The translations under genes and the position numbers were made by a program. The notes under the pieces were generated by a model. It was not told the origin of the DNA, made no database searches, and saw only the letters and a program-made list of their open reading frames with translations. Source: Drechmeria coniospora (taxonomy: Eukaryota > Ascomycota > Sordariomycetes > Hypocreales > Ophiocordycipitaceae). Taken from it: a stretch of DNA of 64,000 nt. This document shows positions 12,001 through 21,925 of this stretch, piece after piece; positions within the stretch are counted from its first letter, which is position 1; each line of letters starts with the position of its first letter. The stretch lies in assembly GCF_001625195.1 (NCBI RefSeq), contig NC_054389.1, positions 9,296,520 to 9,360,519 of the forward strand. Reading direction: 5' to 3'.

Positions 12001-13800
12001 CGAGATTTTGATAGGGGATTGGGCTGGTGATGACGTTTACGCCCCCAGCCAGAGCCATGGCACATTCCCCACCGAGGATTGCCTAAAAGACGCTTACGGT
12101 CAGCCTCGACGTTTCATCTCAGGGGCGTCACAAGGAGGCCTGCCTTGCAGGCGGTATGTATCGCAACCGCCGAGGACGAGCACGCCGTATCAAACGTGAT
12201 GGATGGCCCTGACCAGCCGAAAAAGTGGCTAATGCGACCGCTGGTGAAGGCACGCAGAGTGCCAGTGGCGGAGAAGGCAGTAGCGTCAGCCGAGGCAACG
12301 TTGTCTTCGTAGTCGACAGGTCCGACGCCCAGATAGCATCCCATATCCAACTCTCGTTGGCCTGGAGGTAGGCCGCAGTACCCCGACGATTCCAGTGCCT
12401 CGTAGGCAACTTGCAGGGCGAGGCGTTGCTGAGGGTCCATGGACTTTGCTTCGCGACCCGAGATGCCAAAGAAGCGGTGATCAAACTTGTCAGGGTGATC
12501 GAGGAAGTTTCCCCAAAACTCTTTCATGTGCGGCTCTCTCGTCATGTCATCTCGGTTGAACCGTCCCGGCGGCAAGGGGCCGAGTGCCACCTCGCCCGAG
12601 CACAGGAGTTGCCAAAGCTCCTCAGTAGACGATGCCTTGGGGAAGCGGCACGACATACCCACAACGGCTATCCCGTCAGCCACGGCCGTCTTTCCCTTGC
12701 AGGACGAGAGAAGCGATGGGGGGATGCATGGTTCCGGACCGATCGACTCGAGCCTGGGACATTCGAATGTGGAACCGGCCGACGCCGTCAGCTTCACGGT
12801 TTGAAACCAATGAACGCGTTGACACAGTATGGTATCTATGGCGGTGTCATGCAATCTGCCCGAGGTAATAACCATTGTGTCGGCCGTGGAGCGTAGGGGG
12901 AGCCGAAGCGACTTGGCACTTGGGAGTTGAAGCTCAATCGATTCTGCACATATCCTCTTCAATCTCTGGGCAGCATCGCGGTGCTTTGCATGGTGGTAGC
13001 TGCCATCCAAGCCGATGGGACACAGTTCAATCCCATCTTTCTTAAGATGGTCGGTAAAGGCATCCAGGTTGTGGCGCGGCATGGTGACGGTGTAAGCGCC
13101 CACGTCATAAACGCAGGAGACGTATGCCTTGTGCCGATGCTTAGTTTCTTCTTTATCAACCGAAGGAAAAGGTCAGCTCCCTTACCTCGGGGAAGAGGTC
13201 CAGAGCCGAGTCCAAGCTGGCATGGTCTGAAGGAGCCTTGCACCTGACAGAGACGGCAGTTGCGCGGTTCTTGGACAGGCAGGCCATGGATTCGGAATCC
13301 ACAATGCTCCCGATAGCTGCCGCGAGACGTACGCTATTGGCGACCCCTCTCTCAAACTCCAACTCATTCTGGGCAGTTGACAAGACGGCGACGAAAAGAA
13401 AGCCCAGACACAAACCCTGGGCAGCCTGGACGTCTCCATCATCAGGGTTCAGCCAAGCACATTTTTTGTCGCGTTTTATGATCCAATCATGCACTTGTGA
13501 TACGACCGTCAGGGGAGCCAGCTGGCTGTTGGTCAGCTCCCGGCTATCCAAGGTGCTTTCACCCAGGGCGAAAGCTCGCAAGGCTTGCAACTGAACGGAG
13601 ACGGAGTCGTGGATGCCGACTCTTTGCAGCTTGAGCCATATGGCCGGCAGCTCCAATAAGACGCGAGCAAGAAAATCAAATCGACCATCCTCGAGGAGGC
13701 TGCGTTGCAGATGAACGAGACGAGTCTGCGTCCACTGGGGTATCTGAGAGCCTGCCAGAAGAACACGAGCCCCTAGAGGGCCGTTAGTGGGCTTCGTCAT
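6059..13800 (-). CDS. Non-reducing polyketide synthase, SAT-KS-AT-PT-ACP-CMeT-TE
   Basis: Six exons on the minus strand: 13186-13800, 12144-13139, 11707-12082, 10914-11644, 7052-10856 and 6059-6984, together 2482 aa. In order: SAT with GLCLG (Cys131) and a YHH His near 254; KS from about 360 with DTACSSS (Cys525), EAHGTG (His660) and IIGH (His699); AT with GHSFGQ (Ser966); product template with GHAVCGQ (His1280) and the LDNF Asp near 1472; one ACP with LGIDSLL (Ser1669); C-methyltransferase with the SAM motif IELGAGTGG (about 1945-1953); and an alpha/beta-hydrolase release domain with HGGGH (2179-2183) and GWSTGG (Ser2261). This is the group VII arrangement (AusA, MpaC type), whose members make C-methylated orsellinate-type acids. 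All catalytic residues I can check are present. The start is the first ATG ahead of the SAT domain. The third intron (12083-12143) begins with GC rather than GT. The exact product is inference. Confidence 0.93.
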
Positions 13801-16236
13801 TCGTACGAGCACTTCGGTGCGGATGTGGTTTGGATTGCTATTTGGTGATGGTGTGATGGATGTACTGGAACATCAAATGCTGGGGATGCGAGCGAAGCGG
13901 ACGGATTGATTCCTAGTTGGCAACAAATGAATGAATGCTGCCCGACTGACGGACAATACGAGAGATGCGATCTCGGTTTTATTTCGACCCTCCCACCTGT
14001 CAAAGGCGGAATAGTCCTTCTTCTTTCCACTCGCTGACCTTGTTCTCGAGCAAGGCGGGAACAGGGACAAATATTGCCCCGAGCCTGAAGGTCAGCGGAT
14101 AAGGATGTGTTAGACACGAAAGATTGAGACAGCCAGCGTGGAATGTGCAAAGATCCGGAAGACAACTGGGTCCAGACGGGCGGTGTCAAGGTTAGGAGTT
14201 GATGGGGGGGTGTGAGAAGTGAAGGTCTAGGGTTGACTGCGGTTTCACTCTTTACATGTAATTACGGCAGGAGAATACGAGTATTGCTCGGCTACCATCC
14301 CAATGCCGACCAATTGCAGGCAGTCGAACCTCCATGCGAAGCGAGGCGTAGGAGCGTGGAAGGTGCCAGCGGGTGCGAACCTTGGCAGTTGCCAGAGAGG
14401 AGCAGGCAGCGCCTGCATCTTTCGGTGTGAGCTGGCTACGACTCTGGCAAACACTGCGTGCATTTTTTTTTTTGGCTGCCATGACGAATAGTAACGTACA
14501 TGCATAAAAGTACGGCTTGCAAGAGCTGCAGCGTAACTCTTCGCATGTGTAATCATATTTTTCGCCGCTGTTCTTGCTCTCCTGCCACGTATGAGGGATG
14601 CAATTGCGTCAGCAATCCCGTTGCTGATGCTACGATGCTACACAACACTATTCAAAGTGTTGGAAATGAAGTCGAATTCACAACCGCTCACTTGAACGAG
14701 GTTGGATACATGACATAAAAACGAATGAAACGATGGCGACAAACTGTTTCCAGCACCTTTCATTTTCATTTGCAGCGGCTCTCCATCAACAAAGTGCTTT
14801 CCAGTCGGAGTTGTTCATCGCCCACATATTTCTTTATGCCTCTTTGACGTATCCTCGATGCACAGCCGCTGGCGCCGCCACGATCCGCCACCCGTCGTAG
14901 CGGTGGCTGTAATCGAATGAGACTTGCAGGTGCATTTGCCGTGAGTGGCCAGAGCTAGGACAAGCCACTGGCGGTCAGGAGGAGCGGGTTCTCGGCACTT
15001 GTTAGTACTGTACGTACGAAGAGGTACGTGTAAGTACTTCGGAGTGACGGCTGCGCAGCCACATGAGGCCCCGCTGTGTAATTACAGTACACACTACAAA
15101 GATACTACTCCGCAGGACAAGGAGTACTCTGCCCTTGTTACTGATGGGTGATTTTGCTTGGTGGTTGCTGGTCCTTCGCGAGGGGGTTCGATTAGACTGG
15201 AGGTTACGGTGCTTGGACCAGGCACGTATCGACAGATTCACCGAGGAGAATGCGTCTGCCAAGTGATACCGTCTAATGCGTGAGTGCGTGTACATGCACA
15301 TGCACATGGTTGTTCGATCTACCATGTAGAATTAGATCTAGTGCCGCCTGGAATAGTAGGCGCCATGAATCATACAAAATCGCCGAGATGGCTGAGACAA
15401 GTCAGTGTGGCGTGGCAGGCGATTGGAAACTTGGCACCAAATGCCCCGTCACAGCAGCATGCGGTTGGTTGTATGCGGTTGGTTGTATGCGGTTGTATGC
15501 GGTTGTACATGTACGTGGTTGTTGTGTTGGCACTTTTGGAGAACCTGCAAGGTCTCGGAAGTTGACTGTGGCCTCGGTCTGCGTTACTACTCCTAGTGCC
15601 TATTTCGTAGTAGTGCGATGCACATGCGCATTACTTGGCACGGCATCACCATAGCGTACGAAGCCTTGACCATGTCCCGTTCGTTCTGCATGGACACGGC
15701 GGACTGGTCGAGGTGGCACCTTCTTCAATGGGCTGATAACAAAGCGGACAAGGAAGCGGGCAAGAAAGCTGACGGCGAGACATCGTCCTCAAGCCAGGCC
15801 GAGGGGCCTGAAACGAAGCGGACCAGTCAGCAGACGACTCCATGTCGATCCCTCAGAAAACGGTGGCATATGCCAACCGCTTCGACCCCGGACAGCAGCA
15901 TGTCCATGCTCCAGACCTCCGTCCGCGACCCGAGCCTCGACCGACGTACCCCCTGGTGAACAGCCCAAAGAGCTGCCTTTCTTCCGCGAAACATGTCTTC
16001 TCGAAAAGACACACGTTCCCGAGGAATTACATCTCCTTGACCGACCACCAGTCATCTCCTTGACCATCAGCCAGGACAGCTGTTCCCATCGACGACGCGT
16101 TTTCTCGACTCACCAGAAGGATATCTCCGGTTGAGCTCTACTCTCGGCCACCCAAACGCTCAAGCAAACTCCCCATCGGCCAAGCCGACGCAGTGTCCCC
16201 GCCCGCTCTTCTCTCTCGCCTGGCCCGTCTTCCGAC
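13801..16236. other. Long spacer upstream of the PKS
   Basis: 2.4 kb between the divergently transcribed PKS and sulfotransferase-like gene, so it holds both promoters. Small frames here (for example 15618-15959) have no recognisable features. It contains an A/T-rich run near 14463, a GTAC-rich patch at 15000-15120 and a short tandem repeat at 15461-15510. I could not point to a pathway-factor binding site. Confidence 0.55.
15461..15510. repeat. Short compound tandem repeat
   Basis: Two copies of the 14-mer GCGGTTGGTTGTAT are followed by two copies of the shortened 10-mer GCGGTTGTAT, which suggests slippage with loss of an internal GGTT. Confidence 0.85.
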
Positions 16237-17103
16237 ATGGCTTCGGCACCGTCGGACAACGGTCATGGCCGCGTCGTGCCCCTGCGTGTCATCGTCTGTG
16301 GCGTCCACCGCACGGGAACCGCCAGCCTGCGTCGCGCCCTATGGCAGCTAGGCTTTCACGACTGCTACCACATGCATTCACTCCAGCAGAACCTGTCAGA
16401 CCACCCCCAGAGCTGGATCCGGGCATTGCAAGCGAAGCGTGCTGGCAGCGGAACCTTTGACAAGGCGGACTGGGACCACCTCCTAGGGCACTACCAGGCC
16501 ACCTGTGATTTGCCCGCCGCCCTGTTCAGCGTCGAGCTGGCCAAGCACTACCCGGAGGCCAAGGTCGTCATCCTCAACCGCGACCCTGGGAGGTGGTACG
16601 AGAGCGTGCTCCAAACCGTTGACGTCGTTGTCAAGCCAGGCTCCCTGCTCGATCGCTTGACCGACTTGTACTGCTACGCCTTGGACCCCCAGAGGCGACA
16701 CTGGATCAATTTTCTCCGTCTCCTCTTCAGCGCCGACCTGGGCTTCGACCACCGGGCCGAGAAGGAAAAGGCGGTGAGCTGGTTCAGCGGCCAGTACGAG
16801 GAATTCCGGCATGAGATTCCCGCCGAACGAAGAATTGAGTACCAGATCCGTGACGGATGGAAACCGCTCTGTGACCATCTCGGCGTTCCCGTACCCATGA
16901 TCCGCAACGAAATGGGCGAGCTCGTCGAAGCCCCTTTTCCGCATGTCAACGAGCGCGATACGTTTGCCAAGGATATCAAGAATCTGCAACGGCAGTCGGT
17001 CACACGCGCCACCGCCAACATCATGGCAGTCGTGGGCAATATCGCTGTCGCAGGGGCCTGCGTGTACGGCAGTTTGCTGCTGTGGGACCGGATTTGCGCA
17101 TGA
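16237..17103 (+). CDS. Sulfotransferase-family P-loop protein with C-terminal membrane segment
   Basis: One uninterrupted 288-aa frame. After a short Ser/Asp-rich leader, VIVCGVHRTGTASLRRAL (about 17-34) matches the 5'-phosphosulfate-binding loop of the fungal sulfotransferase family 4 type, where the usual form is G-x-x-R-T-G-T-x-S-L. Downstream come CHxMH-like residues and VVILNRDPGRWYESV (about 111-125), the usual second cofactor-binding region. The last 28 residues include a hydrophobic stretch (about 264-283), so the protein is probably tail-anchored. Related proteins are frequent in fungal metabolite clusters, but their activity is mostly untested and some databases call them epimerase-like by error. 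It lies between the PKS and the monooxygenase and could be part of that locus. Confidence 0.82.
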   Translation: MASAPSDNGHGRVVPLRVIVCGVHRTGTASLRRALWQLGFHDCYHMHSLQQNLSDHPQSWIRALQAKRAGSGTFDKADWDHLLGHYQATCDLPAALFSVELAKHYPEAKVVILNRDPGRWYESVLQTVDVVVKPGSLLDRLTDLYCYALDPQRRHWINFLRLLFSADLGFDHRAEKEKAVSWFSGQYEEFRHEIPAERRIEYQIRDGWKPLCDHLGVPVPMIRNEMGELVEAPFPHVNERDTFAKDIKNLQRQSVTRATANIMAVVGNIAVAGACVYGSLLLWDRICA

Positions 17104-18648
17104 AGACACTGTCGGAACGTGTTTTTGCATCCTGATTTGTTGATAAAACTACCATTCCTTGAGCAAGAATTTCGAAAATCTACGTATAACTCCCGGTCTT
17201 TTGTGTCGGTGTGCCGAACGTCTGGCATCGCATCAGGCGTGTACGACCCTGAACTGCGAAAGTCACAATCGGGCGCTCTCGGTTCGATCGATGCATGCCA
17301 TTCCGTGTCAGGCGGCTGGTGGTGGACCATCGGCTTGACGGCAACGCATCGGGATCGGAAGACGTGTCTTGGCCATTCCTTGCCTCGAAGGATTCGGAGG
17401 GCACGAGTTCGATTTGGAGAAGAATTGCAAATTGGCCACTTGAACCCTGCGTCATAGGGCTGCCATCCTTGAAGCCGGCACCCCACTTGTCTTTCATGTC
17501 GTGCAGTCGGAAAAAGAAAGCGTGAATCTCGGAAGTATGTCGTAGCAATCGATGCGCTTTGCGAACACCAAACTAGGCCCTACCTCGGCGGGGGCTGAAT
17601 AGCTTCACCCCCTTGAATGGAGCGACCGCATAGGACCCTGCTTCGTGGTCCGTTCCCCAAAGGCCCGTTCCAAGCTGGTCGTGTACCAACAACCCTGATA
17701 AGTGTGCCGCACAATTAATTTTGGCCAAAATACTCAAGAAAAGGCCACGAGAGAATGGTGCTACGCCCTGCGCAGTGGGTTAAAAAAGGATGGCGAAAAT
17801 GGGATTTGAAAGATCAACGGGTATATTGGGAGAGAGCAGTACTGATTGCAATTGACAATTATTAATACCTACCGTCACTTCTGCGAGAGATCGAATTAGA
17901 ATCTATAATCTGTAACTACCCTACAATTTGATGGGCGAGGGACGACGGAGGTGGCCGATCACTGCGAATCAACCAACCGAGCGTAGATTTTAGTAAGTTT
18001 AGTCCTTTACCGATGGGAGTGCCTTTACTCGGAGTAAGACATCATCTTAGACAAAATTCCTGTGCGGACTGACGACATGCATTGTTTTGTATGCAAGTCA
18101 TGTCGGGTTGACTCAGATTGACTCGGATGATATATGGCATCTGGCATCGTGCATGCTCTACTCCGTACTTCGTACGAGCTTCTACCGCCGAAGGAGATGG
18201 ATGGATTTTCTTTTCAGAAAGGGAAAATAAACAAGAAAGCGACTTGGGCTATCGCGGCCCGGATGACGGACTTTCTTCGCGCGTGTAAGTACATACCATT
18301 TTCGCCTCCAATCCCGAAGCTCACTCAAGACCCCTGTCCGGCTTGGCGTTTGATGAACCGTCTCATGTACGACGGCGGAGCATCATGTGCAAGGACCACT
18401 GTCCTCCATACGGAGCTCATGCACTTACATTTACATGCATGAAGCACCTGGTCAGCAAGACTATCGGGTATTCATCCGTCCCTCCAGATTCCATCTGTAT
18501 CGTATGACACCCGTTGAACGCTTCCAAAATAAAAAAAAACAGCTCGACTCCATTCCTTCAGCACTGTCAGTTTTATACTATTTCACGCTCGGGGGCCATG
18601 CCGTCCTCATACATACTGGCGCGCTGATGTTGAGATTGATATACACAG
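17104..18648. other. Intergenic, promoter of the FAD monooxygenase at its right end
   Basis: 1.5 kb, more AT-rich than neighbouring genes (notably 17700-18100). No coding stretch is supported. Confidence 0.55.
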
Positions 18649-20251
18649 ATGACTGTGTCAAAAACCCAACTACACATCATTATCGTCGGGGCCGGTCTCG
18701 GCGGCCTTGCCACCGCCGTTTCTATTTCAAGATCCGGCCACAAAGTTACCGTTTATGAATCAACGAGGCAACTCTCCGAGGTCAGTTGTTCGCATCGCAA
18801 ATAATCAATGCGTAAATTGTTCACCCGCAAGTCGACAACAGGTTGGCGCCGGCCTGCAGTTGACGCCGAATTCGACGAAACTTTTGCAGCAATGGGGTAT
18901 GCCGGACTGGATGTGGGCATCCGGAGCAGAACCCGTTACCTTCACAATGCACCGCTTCTCGGGTGAGGTTTTGACGCAGGAGGCCAACTTTGGCAAGAAT
19001 ATGCGGGCACGGTTCGGCGCCCCGTTCATGGATATCCGTCGCATAGACCTCCAGCGTGCCCTCTTTGAAAAAGCCCAGAAGCTCGGCGTGTCCGTCGTGC
19101 TCGGCGAGAAAGTTGAGGTCGTCGACCGCGAACGTGCTGAAATCATCACCGTCTCCGGTCGTAGGGCCACGGCCGACCTCATCGTGGCGGCCGATGGCGT
19201 GCGATCGCAGTGTCGGATTAGCCATGCGCAGGGACCGGATCTGCCGTACCCCACAGGCGACATGGTCTACCGAGCGGTGCTCAATTTGGACGGCGTCACC
19301 GATGACGCGCTGCGAGAGTGGATTAGCACTCCGGCGGTGCATATCTGGCTCGGACCAGAATCGCACGCTGTAGGTTACTCCATGCAATCCGGGTACGGCT
19401 ACAACCTCGCTTTCGTCGCCCCGGATGACCTCCCTGCCGGTGTGGCCAAACAGACCTGTCCTGTGGATGAGGCGAAACAGCTGTTGAAGAACTGGGATCC
19501 GGCCCTTATTCGACTTCTTGACACGGCAGAGTCCATGGAGAAGTGGAAACTGATGCGTCGTATGCCTTCACATTGCCATGCCAGAGTATGTCAAATTTAG
19601 GGATCACCGCTAATTTCATTGATTGCACAGGTGATATGCTCCCAACATGGGTTAACGACAAGTCTACCTTGGTATTCGTGTAGGTTGATGTACCCGAAAT
19701 AACACAATGAATTTCTCCGCAAATATCTGACAGTCTCAGCGGCGACGCGTGCCATCCTATGTTGCCTTACCTTGCCCAGGGAGCCAACTCGGCGCTTGAG
19801 GATGGCGCAGTTCTCGGGCGCCTTCTCGGCCATGTGAAAGAAAGAAATCAACTGCCACATGCCCTCAAGAGGTACGAGAAGTTACGGAAGTCGAGAATGG
19901 AGAAGATCGTTGGCGCAGCAGCCAAGCAGGTACGTAGTAATTTCCCGACTTGTTTGTAGTCTGTTCGCTATTGCCATACGCGCCAGATAATGGGAAAGGG
20001 TGAAAAGGGACCCTGGCTAATGCATCGTGGAATTAAAGCGTGAGAATATTCACTTGCACGATGGTCCTGAGCAAGAAGCTCGCGATCGGGTCTTTCAGGC
20101 TCAGCACCGCAAAGAACTCAAGGGTCCGTCTCCATTCCGATTGGTTTGTCCGGAGGCGCAGCAGTGGCTGTTTGGATACGACGCCTACCAGGAAGTTGAG
20201 GCCTCGATGAATGGGAAACCGTTCGAGAACGGAATGGCGACTTCAAATTGA
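18649..20251 (+). CDS. Group A FAD-dependent monooxygenase (salicylate-hydroxylase-like)
   Basis: Five exons (18649-18780, 18842-19559, 19631-19679, 19740-19929, 20039-20251) encode 433 aa. Exon 1 carries the dinucleotide-binding fold, IIIVGAGLGGLATAVSISR (about 10-28), and ends in VYESTRQLSE; exon 2 resumes with VGAGLQLTPNS. The middle has the DG motif AADGVRS. The short third exon ends in LVFV and joins exon 4 at GDACHPMLPYLAQGANSALE, the GD motif that binds the FAD ribityl chain. The end of exon 2 was chosen at the GTATGC donor (19560) because it alone restores frame to DMLPTW. Such enzymes hydroxylate phenols, some with loss of carboxyl or with dearomatisation. Beside a non-reducing PKS it is a credible tailoring enzyme, though specificity cannot be read here. 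Confidence 0.9.
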
Positions 20252-20401
20252 GGAATATTGGCCACATGAATGGAACAATTTGTATTGCAGAAGTAGCGGC
20301 GGTCACAAGGAATGAAGCAATTGGGTATAATCAAACATGAGTATGCTTGGGCATTTGTGTATTGATTGCCCCTTTCTCTTCATCTTCAGTGAACTGTTGC
20401 C

Positions 20402-21925
20402 TCACACATGACCCTGCGTCGTTTCCATGCTATTCTCGCTAGCAGCAATTCCATGCTCAACAGGAGCCGGAGACGACATCCATTTCCTTGCCCATAGTGC
20501 ACCTCTCCCAATCTGTTTGCGGGCACCTTGGGCCTGCTGCCGCTCCACCCTGTCCCTCTTTCTCGCCCTGTACCTCTCCAGCTTTGCATCGTGCGTATCA
20601 TTTACATCGTCGACACCAACATCCTTTCCAGGAGCGAGCAACTGATGAGTCCAAATGCTTCGCACATGAAGGCAGGCGCATAAAATCCACAGAGGAACCA
20701 GAAGGACGGTTAGGATGGATCCAGCAACCTTGATACCTTTGCTCTCAAGCGCGTTGCCGACTTGGATGGTTGCAATGGCCAAGCCAGCGTTGGGAAATAC
20801 AAAGGCCCACCACTGTAGAGAGAACTTCATCTTCCTCGCAGCCCGAATGATGGACAGGGTCGACAAAGCTGAGAACCAGATGGCGATGAGCCATAGAAAC
20901 AGAGCGGTTGGCACTGATATGGCGAACCAAACGTCGCCCACGGCGAAGGACTCTTGGACACCAAGAAAGTCGGGCGGGAGATGTTTTTTGGCCATTTTTC
21001 CGAGGGCGAGAAAACCAGCACAGGTATAGGCCGCCGGACCGACTGAAACATACATGCCAGGTCGAACCGAGGCCGGGGGCATCGAGCCGTGGATGAGTCT
21101 CGTCAGATAGACTGTGTAGATGAAGAAAGCAAGGATCCAACCTAATCCCTGACCGGCGATGCCGGCGACAATGAGGTGGATGCCAACATGCTGCGTCTGA
21201 GACCTAGCAATGGCAGCGGAGAGGACGCCGGTCATGAGCAGCGGATACGCCGGCAAGATCCATGATGGCATAGCGTCGGTGAGTGTTAACCTCTCGTCGT
21301 GGAAGATGACGTGGTATTGAAAGATGGCGACAAGAGTTGCGGACGTGAGGTAGGTCCAGAACAAAATGGCCAGGACGTGAACGAGCCAGGGCCCTGTTCG
21401 CGGAACCCCGTACACCTGCATGCCGTAGATGATGAGAGCGATGGATACCCATACACTGCCGAAGAAGAAGCTTTCGCTCGGATGGTGCAGGCTAGTGATG
21501 AATGCCCTCGGTTTTCGAACGAAGCGGGCGACGACGAGGGCGAAAAAGGTGCAGAAGAGGACGAGGTTGAGCAGGTAAAAGGCGGTGCCAATGGCAACAA
21601 GCCCCCTGAACGTGTATGGCTGCTCCGAGAGGAGCATAGCCATCACGCCCGTACTCATGCAGACGGAAAACCAACCCCATGTGATGCGAAGCGAGCGCTG
21701 GGAGAAAGAGAGTCTTGGATCTCGACCATGAAGCCCAAAACTGGGATGGGTGGGCGCGGAAGGGTATTGTCGGGTGTGGGCATCCGGTATTCCAGCCTCG
21801 ATGTCGTGCTCGATGGTATCGCCACTTATTTTAGTTTTTTGCCCTCCTGCTGTCATTGAAACCAAGTGTTGCTCCTGCGTGTTGACTGGTGCGCGACTCA
21901 TGGTAGCAGCTTGTAGATGCGGCAT
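20402..21925 (-). CDS. TDT-family transporter (Mae1/Ssu1-like)
   Basis: A single exon of 507 aa from the first in-frame ATG at 21925; a second ATG lies nine codons on. An N-terminal hydrophilic region of about 75 residues is followed by roughly ten hydrophobic segments. The first, around WGWFSVCMSTGVMAMLL then PYTFRGLVAIGTAFYLLN, is typical of the voltage-dependent anion channel / tellurite-resistance / dicarboxylate family that includes malate carrier Mae1 and sulfite pump Ssu1. The C-terminal tail is strongly basic and cytosolic-looking. It is transcribed toward the monooxygenase, with only 150 nt between stops. Export of a small acid produced by the adjacent locus is possible, but sulfite or malate export is equally consistent. 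Confidence 0.88.
   Translation of the reverse strand: MPHLQAATMSRAPVNTQEQHLVSMTAGGQKTKISGDTIEHDIEAGIPDAHTRQYPSAPTHPSFGLHGRDPRLSFSQRSLRITWGWFSVCMSTGVMAMLLSEQPYTFRGLVAIGTAFYLLNLVLFCTFFALVVARFVRKPRAFITSLHHPSESFFFGSVWVSIALIIYGMQVYGVPRTGPWLVHVLAILFWTYLTSATLVAIFQYHVIFHDERLTLTDAMPSWILPAYPLLMTGVLSAAIARSQTQHVGIHLIVAGIAGQGLGWILAFFIYTVYLTRLIHGSMPPASVRPGMYVSVGPAAYTCAGFLALGKMAKKHLPPDFLGVQESFAVGDVWFAISVPTALFLWLIAIWFSALSTLSIIRAARKMKFSLQWWAFVFPNAGLAIATIQVGNALESKGIKVAGSILTVLLVPLWILCACLHVRSIWTHQLLAPGKDVGVDDVNDTHDAKLERYRARKRDRVERQQAQGARKQIGRGALWARKWMSSPAPVEHGIAASENSMETTQGHV

Noticed and set aside
15183..15200. GGTTCGATT word resembling a tRNA T-arm
   Set aside because: Surrounding bases do not form a T-arm stem and no other tRNA arms are present.
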